Positions 20,172-27,956 of a stretch of DNA of 64,000 bases are shown here, piece by piece (position 1 is the first letter of the stretch; the number at the start of each line of letters is the position of its first letter). Source of the DNA: Lentzea nigeriaca. GTDB taxonomy: Bacteria; Actinomycetota; Actinomycetes; Mycobacteriales; Pseudonocardiaceae. Under the pieces are notes generated by a model. It did not search any database, was not told where the DNA came from, and was given only the letters and a program-made list of their open reading frames with translations. The DNA lies in NCBI RefSeq assembly GCF_016907955.1, contig NZ_JAFBCX010000024.1:32805-96804 (forward strand), in the 5' to 3' direction. Both the position numbers and the translations under genes were made by a program.

Positions 20172-20924
20172 ATGACCTACACGCCGTCCACGCAGCACAC
20201 CTCCGTACCGGCACCGCGCGGAGTGCCCGACCGGCACATCAACGCGGTGCGCCAGGCGACGGACGTGCTGTACGAGGTCGTCGAGGAGCTGGACCAGGCC
20301 GCCGTGCGCGGTCCGAGCCTGCTGCCCGGCTGGACCCGCGGACACGTCATCACCCACCTCGCGCGCAACGCGGACGCGCTGGTGAACCTACTCACCTGGG
20401 CGCGCACCGGGGTCGAGCACCAGGCGTACGCGTCGCGCGCCGATCGCGACGCCGACATCGAGGAGGGTTCGCGCCGCCACCTGCAGCTGATGCGCGCCGA
20501 CCTCGACGCCGCGTGCGTGCGGTTCGACACCGCGTGCCGCGAGATGCCGGCGCATTCGTGGCGCTCCGAGGTCACGGCGCCGAAGGGCCAGCCGATCCCG
20601 GCGTCCCAGGTGCCGCTGTTCCGCCTGCGCGAGGTGTGGATCCACCTCATCGACCTCGACCACGGCATCGGGTTCGAGGACCTGCCGAGCGACTTCGTCG
20701 ACGAGTTCCTCGACGACGCCGTGAAGCAGTTCGAGGGCAGGGTCGACCCGTTCAGCGTCGAGGTGACCCTGCCCGACGGCAGTCAGCGCATCTGGACCGT
20801 CAACGGCCCCGCCAGCCGCAACTCGGTGAGCGGATCCGCCAGCGCCGTCCTGGGCTGGCTGACCGGCAGGACCGGCGGTGCCGGCCTGCGCGGTGAGCTG
20901 CCCGAACTGCCCGACTGGATCTGA
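20172..20924 (+). CDS. Mycothiol-dependent maleylpyruvate isomerase family protein
   Basis: A 250-residue DinB-like four-helix-bundle protein of the mycothiol-dependent maleylpyruvate isomerase family. The N-terminal domain has LLPGWTRGHVITHLARNADAL with the first metal histidine, the R-x-R-E-V-W-I-H-L-I-D-L-D-H block carries later ligands, and a C-terminal SCP2-like domain ends with LGWLTGR. Members isomerise maleylpyruvate in gentisate breakdown or transfer mycothiol to other substrates. GGGGAGAG precedes the ATG. It is divergent from uvrA. Its last 142 bp also encode the C-terminal tail of the convergent acyltransferase. Confidence 0.9.
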   Translation: MTYTPSTQHTSVPAPRGVPDRHINAVRQATDVLYEVVEELDQAAVRGPSLLPGWTRGHVITHLARNADALVNLLTWARTGVEHQAYASRADRDADIEEGSRRHLQLMRADLDAACVRFDTACREMPAHSWRSEVTAPKGQPIPASQVPLFRLREVWIHLIDLDHGIGFEDLPSDFVDEFLDDAVKQFEGRVDPFSVEVTLPDGSQRIWTVNGPASRNSVSGSASAVLGWLTGRTGGAGLRGELPELPDWI

Positions 20925-21931
20925 GTGAGCAACCGGTACGCGGGCCGTTCGACGAACTTCGTCATCAGCCAGCCCAGCACCAGCGCCGAGGCGAGGAAAC
21001 CGGCGATCAGCCACCAGGACCGCAGCCCAAAGGCGTGCATGCGGTCCATCACCACGGTGCCGATCTGCTGGTGCACGAGGTACACCCCGTACGAGATGCC
21101 CGCGAGCCACGTGACCGGTTTGGCGATCGGCGCGAAAAACACCCAATCGGGTCCAGCGGCCGCGGCGCACACCAGGAGGAGCAGCACGCCGAAGCCGAGC
21201 GTAGAACCGTACTCGGTGGTGTGAATCGCCTGGGCCATCAGTGTGGCGACGAGCAGCGCGGTGAGGTGCGGGGTGCTCATCCGCTGCTTGTGCCACAACC
21301 AGATCGCGATGCCGGCGGCGAACAGCTGCGCCCTGTGCAGCGCGAAACCGTTGTAGACCACGAAAAGCGTGTGCGAGTGGTCCAGCAACGGCCGCAGCAG
21401 CAGCGGTGTGACGATGAGCGCCCACAGGAAGACCCGGAGCTTCCTGCCCCGCATCCGCTTGACGAGCACGGCAGCGGCGATGAACGCCGCGATCTGCACC
21501 GGCACGGTCCAGTACGCGAAGTCGACGATGTTGACGTCGGGGAACCACTGGTTGACCAGCAGCAGGTTGTAGACGACATCTCTGCCGTCGAGCTGACTCC
21601 ACCCCTCAGGCGCGATCCACCGCTGCACGGCGTATGTCAGCAGCACGGCCGCCATGTACGCCGGCAACAGGCGCGCGAGTCTTCTCCACAGGAATCGCCC
21701 CGGCGTGCCGCTGTTGAGCGAGGCGCAGGCGAAGAAGGCCGAGATGACCATCAACGTGCTGGCGCCCATCGACATCGGGAAGTGGAACGGCAGCGGCCCG
21801 AGATCGGGGTGGCTGCTGACGCTCGTGAGCGTGGCGTGGTGGAGCAACACGCACCCGATGGCGACGACCCGGAGGACGTCCCAGCTGACCCTGCGGGCAG
21901 TCCGGGGCTTTTGTCGTTGCGCTGGAATCAC
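20783..21931 (-). CDS. Acyltransferase-3 family membrane protein
   Basis: A 382-residue integral membrane O-acyltransferase. The N-terminal DVLRVVAIGCVLLHH with the catalytic-type histidine pair, about 10 hydrophobic helices and the KFVERPAYRLL end of the core match the acyltransferase-3 family, which acylates cell-surface sugars, lipids or antibiotics. The GTG at 21931 lacks a clear ribosome site. The core ends near residue 335. The last roughly 47 residues (Ser/Pro-rich) are read antisense through the isomerase gene and look like run-on sequence after loss of an earlier stop. The substrate is unknown. Confidence 0.88.
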   Translation of the reverse strand: MIPAQRQKPRTARRVSWDVLRVVAIGCVLLHHATLTSVSSHPDLGPLPFHFPMSMGASTLMVISAFFACASLNSGTPGRFLWRRLARLLPAYMAAVLLTYAVQRWIAPEGWSQLDGRDVVYNLLLVNQWFPDVNIVDFAYWTVPVQIAAFIAAAVLVKRMRGRKLRVFLWALIVTPLLLRPLLDHSHTLFVVYNGFALHRAQLFAAGIAIWLWHKQRMSTPHLTALLVATLMAQAIHTTEYGSTLGFGVLLLLVCAAAAGPDWVFFAPIAKPVTWLAGISYGVYLVHQQIGTVVMDRMHAFGLRSWWLIAGFLASALVLGWLMTKFVERPAYRLLTQIQSGSSGSSPRRPAPPVLPVSQPRTALADPLTELRLAGPLTVQMR

Positions 21932-22069
21932 GAGAGGTGGGGACCTGTTCGTTGGTTCTTTCGGCGTACTCGGGGGTCGGAGCTTGATCCTTACTTACCC
22001 TATGAGTGAGACCTGTATGCAACCTGAAGGTGTGCGTTGCGCACCTTCGAGCGACTACCGTCTGCCACC

Positions 22070-22747
22070 GTGGACGTACTCGAGAACTACACCGGACACG
22101 TTGAGCCGAACGGCCCCGCGGCCCGCCGCACCCTGGCCGCGCTGACCATCACGAAGATCTCCGTCGGACCGATGGACAACAACGCCTACCTGCTCGTTTG
22201 TCGGTCCACGAACGAGGCGTTGCTCATCGACGCAGCCAACGACTACGAGCGCCTGTCCGACCTGCTCGGTCACATCCCGAACCGCCCCCGGCTGCGCACG
22301 ATCGTGACAACGCACCAGCACGCCGATCACTGGCAGGCGCTGGGAGCCCTGGCCGGCGCCCACGGCTCGAACACCGTCGCCCACGAACTCGACGCCGCCG
22401 TCCTGCCCGTCCCACCGGACGTCCTGGTGGACCACGGCGACACCATCAACGTGGGAGAAGTCCCGCTCTCGATCATCCACCTGCGCGGCCACACCCCGGG
22501 CTCCATCGCCGTCCTCTACGACGACCCGGAGGGCCACCCGCACCTCTTCACCGGAGATTCACTCTTTCCGGGGGGTGTGGGAAAGACCACGTCGCCGGAC
22601 AACTTCGCCTCGCTGATCAACGACGTGGAGGACCGCCTGTTCGCCGTCCTGCCCGACGACACCTGGTTCTACCCCGGCCACGGCGACGACTCGACGCTGG
22701 GCAAGGAACGCCCCTCGCTCGCGGAATGGCGCGCCCGCGGCTGGTGA
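22070..22747 (+). CDS. MBL-fold metallo-hydrolase (glyoxalase II-like)
   Basis: A 225-residue metallo-beta-lactamase-fold hydrolase. The metal motif THQHADHW (His82, His84, Asp86, His87) is followed by LRGHTPGS, FTGDSLFPGG and FYPGHGDDS with the remaining ligands, so the site is complete. GTG 22070 lies 8 bp after a TACCGT -10-like hexamer, suggesting leaderless translation. A similar hydrolase gene sits next to uvrA in mycobacteria (from memory, Rv1637c). Its final 192 bp are duplicated at 23327-23518. It may act on a thioester such as a mycothiol conjugate, which is inferred. Confidence 0.92.
   Translation: MDVLENYTGHVEPNGPAARRTLAALTITKISVGPMDNNAYLLVCRSTNEALLIDAANDYERLSDLLGHIPNRPRLRTIVTTHQHADHWQALGALAGAHGSNTVAHELDAAVLPVPPDVLVDHGDTINVGEVPLSIIHLRGHTPGSIAVLYDDPEGHPHLFTGDSLFPGGVGKTTSPDNFASLINDVEDRLFAVLPDDTWFYPGHGDDSTLGKERPSLAEWRARGW
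22556..22747 (+). repeat. Direct repeat, left copy (3' end of the metallo-hydrolase gene)
   Basis: The last 192 bases of the metallo-hydrolase gene, including the stop, recur at 23327-23518 with 8 substitutions and no indel (about 96% identity). The two copies are direct and flank 579 bp. Confidence 0.95.
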
Positions 22748-23046
22748 GCTGAACATGTCCACGCACACGCCCGCGATCCAACGGCCAATCCGGGGTTGAA
22801 GCGGATGGCGCCGAGAGCTGAACGTTGATGCCCTCGGACATGGCGTGCTTCCGCAGGTGGATTCATGTCGTCGAACATGAAATGTGGTGCGCTTGCACTA
22901 CGGGAAGGTTCCGCCGAGCAAGCGTCCCACTCGCCATCACCCTGTCGACCAGATGACCACGCAGATACCGTCCAGATGACCACTGATCTTGCTTGTACGG
23001 CACACTGGTTCAGGAGCAGGTGCGGTGATGCAGATGTTCACCGCCA
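22748..23046. other. Region with no recognised gene inside the direct-repeat interval
   Basis: No convincing gene. The sequence looks lower in GC than its surroundings and is broken by stops in most frames. A 12-bp direct repeat, CCAGATGACCAC, occurs twice about 24 bp apart near 22950-22985. It probably represents decayed mobile or foreign DNA. Confidence 0.4.
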
Positions 23047-23321
23047 GTAGAGCGTCGCGGCTTGGTTGTGCTCCGTTGAGTCGGGCAGGGGGCTGGGCGG
23101 TCTGGGGCTCGTCACCGAAAGCCCGGATGGTCGCGCTCTCATGCACGTCGCTGCCGAGATGGCGGTAGAGAAATGCCGACGCAAACGTTTGCTGATCACC
23201 CCAGCTGCTGCCAACCGTGCAGTCGGCAGCCATGAGAGCGCGATCTTCATGATCGAAGCGCGGCTGCCTGCCGGCATCACTCTCACTGTCACATCCCAAG
23301 CGATAGCTGCGACACGCTACT
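23047..23321 (+). repeat. Dispersed repeat, copy A (275 bp)
   Basis: This segment matches 63678-63907 in the same orientation, with about 12 substitutions over 230 aligned bases and one 45-bp block (after 23162) missing from the distant copy. Both copies run from GTAGAGCGTCGCGG to CGACACGCTACT. An open frame crosses copy A and continues in phase into the metallo-hydrolase tail, but the substitutions fall on all codon positions, so I do not call it a gene. Confidence 0.92.
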
Positions 23322-23326
23322 CGCAT

Positions 23327-23518
23327 GATTCACTCTTTCCGGGGTGTGCGGGAAAGACCACGTCGCCGGACAACTTCGTCTCGCTGATCAACGACGTGGA
23401 GGACCGCCTGTTCGCCGTCCTGCCCGACGACACCTGGTTCTACCCCGGCCACGGCGACGACTCGACGCTCGGCAAGGAGCGCCCCTCGTTGGCGGAGTGG
23501 CGCGCCCGCGGCTGGTGA
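23327..23518 (+). pseudogene. Duplicated 3' end of the metallo-hydrolase gene
   Basis: A 192-bp copy of 22556-22747 encoding the last 63 residues of the hydrolase, from DSLFPG to the stop. Five of eight differences are silent; the others change Gly-Val to Cys-Ala and one Ala to Val near the 5' edge. The N-terminal catalytic half, including the HxHxDH motif, is absent, so it cannot be active. The silent bias suggests the tail evolved under selection elsewhere, or was exchanged with a related allele, before being stranded here. Confidence 0.85.
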
Positions 23519-23529
23519 CCCCTGAACGC

Positions 23530-23568
23530 GGTGTGGCTCCCTGACCAGGTGCTGCCGGGGGCCACACC
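23530..23568. terminator. Hairpin after the duplicated hydrolase tail
   Basis: GGTGTGGCTCCC and GGGGGCCACACC pair as 12-bp arms with one mismatch around a 15-base loop, starting 12 bp after the stop of the duplicated tail. It is probably the native terminator of the hydrolase gene carried with the copy. The original gene end at 22747 lacks this hairpin. Confidence 0.65.
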
Positions 23569-23659
23569 AGTCGAATTCACTCGTCCGGCGGGCCACACGC
23601 CGGTTCACCGCCCCGCATGATCGAAGTCGTCCGCGATGCCACTGCGGAAAGGGCGGGGA

Positions 23660-24760
23660 ATGTCCTTCAGGCCTTTGGTCGCGATGAAGAGCAAGATGGG
23701 CGAATTCGAATCTCTCCGGCACCTCACCGATCGAGCAGACTCCACACCGCGAGTCATCATTGAACTGCTCGACTCCGTTCAGCCAGAAGGTCGCGGGCAA
23801 CTCCTGCACGCACTGGTCGAAGCCGCCGTGCAGATGGCAATGCGCCGCCAACCTGTATGGATTGACACACACCTGCTGAGCCCTGCGGCTGCGATCTCGC
23901 GGTATCCAGGCGGACCTTTCGAACACCTCGACAATCGAATCGAAGCCACGCTGTTCGACAAGCTCGGCCTGTTCGCTCCGGATGTCCCGGCCTTCATCCC
24001 CGTCATCTCCGCATCAGCGTCAGACGACCAACTCAGAGGGATCGCACTGCTCCAGGAGCACCGGCCACGACCGATCGTGATTCGGTTTCAGGAACTCCAG
24101 TTCTCCGAACGCCGGCTCGACGACCACCTGCGACGCATCGCCGGCGGGGCGCGAGTCGACGACAATCCGGTGCATGCGGTCATCGACCTGGGCCACGTGG
24201 AAACCGTTCACCCACGCCGGCTGACCCTGACGCTGGCGCTCGCCAGGATGCTGACCGATCGACTCGGCCCGGCTTCGACGACTCTTCTCGCCGGTTCGAT
24301 ACCTGCCGACAGGCACGGTTTCGTGACGGCTGTCCGAGACCGGCCCGAAGTCCTCCTGTGGCGCGAGGTCGCGCGAGGAGTGAGCGGAGCAGAGATCAAC
24401 TACGGCGACTACGGGGTGGTGCACCCCAATCCCCCGGCACCAGGTCCCCCAGGACCACGCACCATCAACCCGTACCTGTACTACACGGTGCCCAACTCCG
24501 TGATCGCGATGCGCCGGCAACTCCGCAAGGAGGACGGCAAGGTCGCGAAGGGCGCGGCCGGCGAGGCCTTCACGGACCTGGCTGACGAACTCGTGGCGCG
24601 GCCGGAGTTCGCCGGCAGCGGTTACTCGTGGGGCGATCGTGAACTGTTGGGATGCCGACGAGGAGGCGGGCGGACCGCGAACAGGGTTTCACGCTGGGTC
24701 GCGATCGCCATGTCGCACCATCTGGAGCATCTCGCCCAGCGAGGGCCGTCGGAGCTGTGA
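23660..24760 (+). CDS. Beta family protein (phage P4 beta-like)
   Basis: A 366-residue protein. The start SFRPLVAMKSKMGEFESLRHL, the mid-protein strand-and-helix repeats and the C-terminal CRRGGGRTANRVSRWVAIAMSHHLEHL block match the beta protein family named after the phage P4 gop-beta-cII locus. The function is unknown; relatives often occur in prophage and defence islands beside regulators or nucleases. ATG 23660 follows a purine-rich GGGCGGGGA; ATG 23636 is in frame. It lies just right of the duplicated hydrolase tail and appears to be the cargo gene of this irregular segment. No partner gene is adjacent. Confidence 0.75.
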   Translation: MSFRPLVAMKSKMGEFESLRHLTDRADSTPRVIIELLDSVQPEGRGQLLHALVEAAVQMAMRRQPVWIDTHLLSPAAAISRYPGGPFEHLDNRIEATLFDKLGLFAPDVPAFIPVISASASDDQLRGIALLQEHRPRPIVIRFQELQFSERRLDDHLRRIAGGARVDDNPVHAVIDLGHVETVHPRRLTLTLALARMLTDRLGPASTTLLAGSIPADRHGFVTAVRDRPEVLLWREVARGVSGAEINYGDYGVVHPNPPAPGPPGPRTINPYLYYTVPNSVIAMRRQLRKEDGKVAKGAAGEAFTDLADELVARPEFAGSGYSWGDRELLGCRRGGGRTANRVSRWVAIAMSHHLEHLAQRGPSEL

Positions 24761-24792
24761 CAACCGCACCGAAGAACCACACGTCGAGTCCG

Positions 24793-25389
24793 TCATCCGG
24801 CGCGCACGTCCAGCAGGTCGAGGTAGCCGGTGGTCGTGCGCCACAGCGCGTCCGAGTACGGGGTGAGCTTGCCGGGACTCCAGCGGCGGTCGGTGTAGTC
24901 GCGGTTGGCTCGCCGCAACGCCCGCAGACTCACCGCGAGCTCGTCGTCGACCCGCTCGCCGAGCTCCTCCGGCGCCGGCGCCGGCGCCCTGACCAGTTCA
25001 CCCGCGCCGTCGCTCACGGCGACCAGCGCTTCCTCGTTGATGCCGTCGGCGGCGCTCCAGATCAACGCGGGTCGCTCGATGCGGTGATTCCACACGGGCG
25101 CGTCCTTGGATCGCCAGAACGCCTGAAACGGGTTGCGCGACAGCCGCGTGGAGTTGGCCCAGTGCTCGGCGCCACTAGGTTCGGTCAGCCACGGCACCTC
25201 CTCCACCGGCAGGTCCGTGACCAGCGCGACCTCGATCACCTCGACGTCCTTCGGCACGTCGAGCAGCTCGCCGAAGACCCACAGCTCGACCACCTGGAAC
25301 CGGAAGAACGAGGCAGGCAGCTCGCCGCACTTCTCGGCGAGCTCGGCCAGGTGGTGCACAGCACGAGTCCATTTCACGGGGTGGATCAT
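24793..25389 (-). CDS. Conserved actinobacterial hypothetical protein
   Basis: A 198-residue soluble protein starting MIHPVKWTRAVHHLAELAEKCG. It has a VVELWVFGELL helix, a strand-rich middle with VEVIEVALVTDLP, and a C-terminal RRANRDYTDRRWSPGK block. I recognise it only as a conserved hypothetical of high-GC actinobacteria. ATG 25389 overlaps the ATG of the divergent amidase gene by 2 bp; GTG 25377 (VKWTRAV) is an equally plausible start. A short AGGTCAGG precedes the ATG. No function is proposed. Confidence 0.7.
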   Translation of the reverse strand: MIHPVKWTRAVHHLAELAEKCGELPASFFRFQVVELWVFGELLDVPKDVEVIEVALVTDLPVEEVPWLTEPSGAEHWANSTRLSRNPFQAFWRSKDAPVWNHRIERPALIWSAADGINEEALVAVSDGAGELVRAPAPAPEELGERVDDELAVSLRALRRANRDYTDRRWSPGKLTPYSDALWRTTTGYLDLLDVRAG

Positions 25390-26323
25390 GCCTGACCTGG
25401 TTCGCGAGGCCTTGGCCCGGCTCGACCGCGTGGAGCCGGTGCTCTGCGCCTTCCACACGGTCTACGAGTCGTTCAGGCCGGTCGACCCGTCCCTGCCTCT
25501 CGCGGGCATGCCCATCGCGGTGAAGCAGGGCGAGCGCCGCAGCCACCGCGAATGGTTGATGGCCCTCGGCTGCGTGCCCATCGGTCTGACCACCACCCCC
25601 GATGGCAGCACCCCATGGCAGACGTGGGGCCGCAACTCTCGTGGCGTCACACGGAATCCGTGGAACCTCGACCGCACACCCGGCGGGTCGTCGGCCGGGT
25701 CGGCGGTCGCCGTCGCTTCGGGCGTCGTGCCGCTGGCCACGGGCGTCGACGGGGCGGGCTCGATCCGCATTCCTGCCGCGTGGTGCGGCGTGCTCGGCCT
25801 CAAGACCACGTCGGCCGAACGCGCCGCGGTCGGGGTCTTCACCCGTGATCCCGACCTGCTCGCGGTCTACCTCGGCACGTCGGAGGTCAGCTCTCCCACA
25901 GCGGTCTGGTCGCCGAACCTGGGATTCGCCGAGGTGGACGACGAGCAGCTGGAGATCGCCTGGCGAGCAGCGGCACCGTTGCGGCCGCGGCCGGTCGACC
26001 TGGTGCTGCCGGATCCCGCCGGGGACTGGTTCGCGAACCGCTGCGGCCCGAACCCGGTGCTGGACGAACTGTTCGAGACGGCGGACCTGTTGCTCACCCC
26101 GACGACTCCTGGCCCGCCGCACGGGCACGACGGGCCGGGCTCGCGGATCAACACCGCGCTCACCTGGGCGTTCAACCTGAGCGGACACCCGGCGATCAGC
26201 ATCCCGGCGGGGTTCGACTCCGAGGGCCTGCCGGTCGGTCTGCAGGCCGTGGCGCGGCACGGACGGGAGGCGGATCTGGTTGCCGCCGCCCGTGCCGTTC
26301 TGACGTCCAATCGGGTGGTTTGA
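25388..26323 (+). CDS. Short amidase-signature family protein
   Basis: A 311-residue member of the amidase signature family. All three catalytic elements are visible: Lys in MPIAVKQG, the cis-Ser in GGSSAGSAVAVASG and the nucleophile Ser in GVDGAGSIRIPAAWCG. It is much shorter than the usual 450-500 residues: the region after LGLKTT is cut down and the N-terminal part is brief. The C-terminal LTPTTPGPP and GHPAISIPAGFDSEGLPVGLQ blocks are intact, so it may be a natural short form rather than a broken gene. It probably hydrolyses an amide in the cytosol; the substrate is unknown. Confidence 0.85.
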   Translation: MPDLVREALARLDRVEPVLCAFHTVYESFRPVDPSLPLAGMPIAVKQGERRSHREWLMALGCVPIGLTTTPDGSTPWQTWGRNSRGVTRNPWNLDRTPGGSSAGSAVAVASGVVPLATGVDGAGSIRIPAAWCGVLGLKTTSAERAAVGVFTRDPDLLAVYLGTSEVSSPTAVWSPNLGFAEVDDEQLEIAWRAAAPLRPRPVDLVLPDPAGDWFANRCGPNPVLDELFETADLLLTPTTPGPPHGHDGPGSRINTALTWAFNLSGHPAISIPAGFDSEGLPVGLQAVARHGREADLVAAARAVLTSNRVV

Positions 26324-26358
26324 CCCCAATCCACCTCGTCGGTCACCGCGACTCCGCG

Positions 26359-26904
26359 CTAGGCCGCGATCGCCCGGACCGACCTCAGGGCCGACGCCCA
26401 CGCCACGAGCTCGCCGAGCATGGCGTGGAGCTCCTCGTCGTGCTGCTGCAACCCTCCCTGCAGCGAGCCACGCCCCAACGCGACCTGCGTGCGCACGGTC
26501 GCCACCTTCAGCTCCGCCAGCACAAGGCGCAGTTGCTCGACAGCGCGAAGGCCACCACCTCCGCCCAGGCTCACGAACCCGGCGGCCTTGTCGTTCCACT
26601 CCGCGTACAGGTAGTCCAGGGCGTTCTTCAGCACAGCCGGGAACGAGTGGTTGTACTCGGGCGTGATGAACACGAAGCCGTCATAGGACGCCACGACCGA
26701 TGCCCAGGCCCGTGTGTGGTCGTGCGCGTACTCGCCGAAGAGTGCGGGAACCGGTTCGTCGAGGAACGGCAGGTTCACGTCCGCCAGGTCGATGAGCTCG
26801 AACGACGCGTCGCCGCGCGCGTTGGCGACGTCCAGGACCCACCGCGCCACGGCCTCGGATCGGCGGCCCGGACGCGTGCTCCCCAAGATCACTGCAATTC
26901 GCAT
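26359..26904 (-). CDS. NADPH-dependent FMN reductase
   Basis: A 181-residue flavodoxin-fold reductase. The FMN phosphate loop is GSTRPGRRSEAV, and the second FMN motif TPEYNHSFPAVLKNALDYL is diagnostic of the ArsH/YieF-type NADPH:FMN reductases, which reduce quinones, azo compounds or metals. ATG 26904 gives the standard MRIAVILGSTRPG start. There is no ribosome site; a minus-strand TTGCAC-18-TACTTT promoter ends 7 bp before the ATG, fitting a leaderless transcript. It is divergent from a TetR gene, with tandem palindromes between. Confidence 0.92.
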   Translation of the reverse strand: MRIAVILGSTRPGRRSEAVARWVLDVANARGDASFELIDLADVNLPFLDEPVPALFGEYAHDHTRAWASVVASYDGFVFITPEYNHSFPAVLKNALDYLYAEWNDKAAGFVSLGGGGGLRAVEQLRLVLAELKVATVRTQVALGRGSLQGGLQQHDEELHAMLGELVAWASALRSVRAIAA

Positions 26905-26913
26905 GGCAGCCAA

Positions 26914-26954
26914 AGTACAACGCTCGTGGTACTTAGTGCAACGACCGTTGTACT
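26914..26954. promoter_or_regulatory. Tandem TetR-type operators between reductase and regulator
   Basis: Perfect 9-bp arms AGTACAACG and CGTTGTACT lie at the two ends. Inside are two adjacent 18-bp boxes of the form GTAC-ACG-CGT-GTAC: GTACAACGCTCGTGGTAC (perfect apart from the wildcard positions) and GTGCAACGACCGTTGTAC. Both divergent promoters overlap them. Likely a two-dimer TetR operator for autorepression and control of the reductase. Confidence 0.75.
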
Positions 26955-26966
26955 ACGATCAATCCC

Positions 26967-27557
26967 ATGCGACCGGACAAGCGGCAGGCGATCCTGCGCG
27001 GGGCGTTGAGCGTGTTCGCCAGGGACGGCTACTCGCGCGCGAGCGTCGACACCATCGCCAAGGAGGCCGAGGTCTCGACGCGCACGCTCTACAACCACTT
27101 CGCGGACAAGGCCGACCTGTTCCGCAACGTCATCCAGGCCAGCTCGGAGAAAGCGGCGCAGGACCAGATCGCGCTCATCGAGCGGCACTTCCACAAGGTC
27201 ACGGACCTGGAGCAGGACCTCGTCGCATTCGGCAATGCCATGGCCGCCCAGCAGGGGCACGCCGAGCACTTCGCGCTGGTGCGGCAGATCAACGCGGAGC
27301 TCACCCACATCCCCGCCGAGGCGGTCGAGGCGTGGCAGGAGACCGGTCCGCGCAAGGTTCGACGAGCGCTGGCGGCGGAGCTGGAGAAGCTCGGCTTCAA
27401 GGACCCCGAGCGCGCTGCCCTCCACCTCATGGTGCTGACGCTGACCGGCGAGCCCAGCATCCGAGGCACGCGGCCGGACGAGGACGACATCGCGGCAGCT
27501 GTGCGTGTTTTCCTGCACGGGCATGATGTCGAGAACCGACGACGAGCAACGACATAG
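26967..27557 (+). CDS. TetR family transcriptional regulator
   Basis: A 196-residue TetR/AcrR regulator: residues about 5-52 hold the helix-turn-helix (AILRGALSVFARDGYSRASVDTIAKEA, STRTLYNHFADKADLF), followed by a helical C-terminal domain of the AefR-like type. TACGAT lies 7 bp before the ATG, consistent with leaderless translation. It faces the FMN reductase across two palindromic boxes, so it most likely represses that gene and itself and responds to an electrophile or quinone-type ligand (inferred from context). Confidence 0.92.
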   Translation: MRPDKRQAILRGALSVFARDGYSRASVDTIAKEAEVSTRTLYNHFADKADLFRNVIQASSEKAAQDQIALIERHFHKVTDLEQDLVAFGNAMAAQQGHAEHFALVRQINAELTHIPAEAVEAWQETGPRKVRRALAAELEKLGFKDPERAALHLMVLTLTGEPSIRGTRPDEDDIAAAVRVFLHGHDVENRRRATT

Positions 27558-27561
27558 GGCT

Positions 27562-27945
27562 ATGGACACCGACGCGCGCGTTGACGACTACATCGCCGGA
27601 CTTCCCGAGTGGCAGCAGGAGATCTGCCGCGAGGTCCGCCGGCTCGTCCACGAGGCCGACCCCGGCGTCGAGGAGACGATCAAGTTCACCAACCGGCCGT
27701 ACTTCGTGCTGGACGGCAACATCTGCGCGTTGCTCGGCACCAAGGACCACGTGAACGTGATGCTCTACGACAAGGCGATCGTGCCGGACCCGCAGAACAT
27801 CATCACGAGCGGCCATGGCAACAAGACCGCGCGCATGATCTCCGTGTACCGCGACCAGCCGATCAACGCGCCGGCGCTGGTCGAAATGTTCCGCCACATC
27901 ATCGCCAACAACCGCCTGCGGAAGAGTGTCGGACCCCGTCGGTAA
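27562..27945 (+). CDS. DUF1801 family protein
   Basis: A 127-residue protein with the DUF1801/YdhG-like pattern: DDYIAGLPEWQQEICREVRRLVHEADP followed by EETIKFTNRPYFVLDG and a C-terminal ALVEMFRHIIANNRL helix. These are small iron-chaperone-like (frataxin-fold) proteins of uncertain function. The ATG at 27562 follows AGGGC and lies 4 bp after the TetR stop, so it is probably in the same operon. Confidence 0.85.
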   Translation: MDTDARVDDYIAGLPEWQQEICREVRRLVHEADPGVEETIKFTNRPYFVLDGNICALLGTKDHVNVMLYDKAIVPDPQNIITSGHGNKTARMISVYRDQPINAPALVEMFRHIIANNRLRKSVGPRR

Positions 27946-27956
27946 CCTCATGCCGC

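Noticed and set aside
23066..23518. A 150-codon frame running through repeat A into the duplicated hydrolase tail
   Set aside because: Differences between repeat copies fall on all codon positions with no silent bias, the shorter copy ends at a different stop, and the product would be a chimera without a domain. Treated as a repeat plus a gene fragment.
25388..26323. Amidase gene as a truncated pseudogene
   Set aside because: All three catalytic elements and the C-terminal blocks are intact and the frame is unbroken, so a natural short form is more likely.
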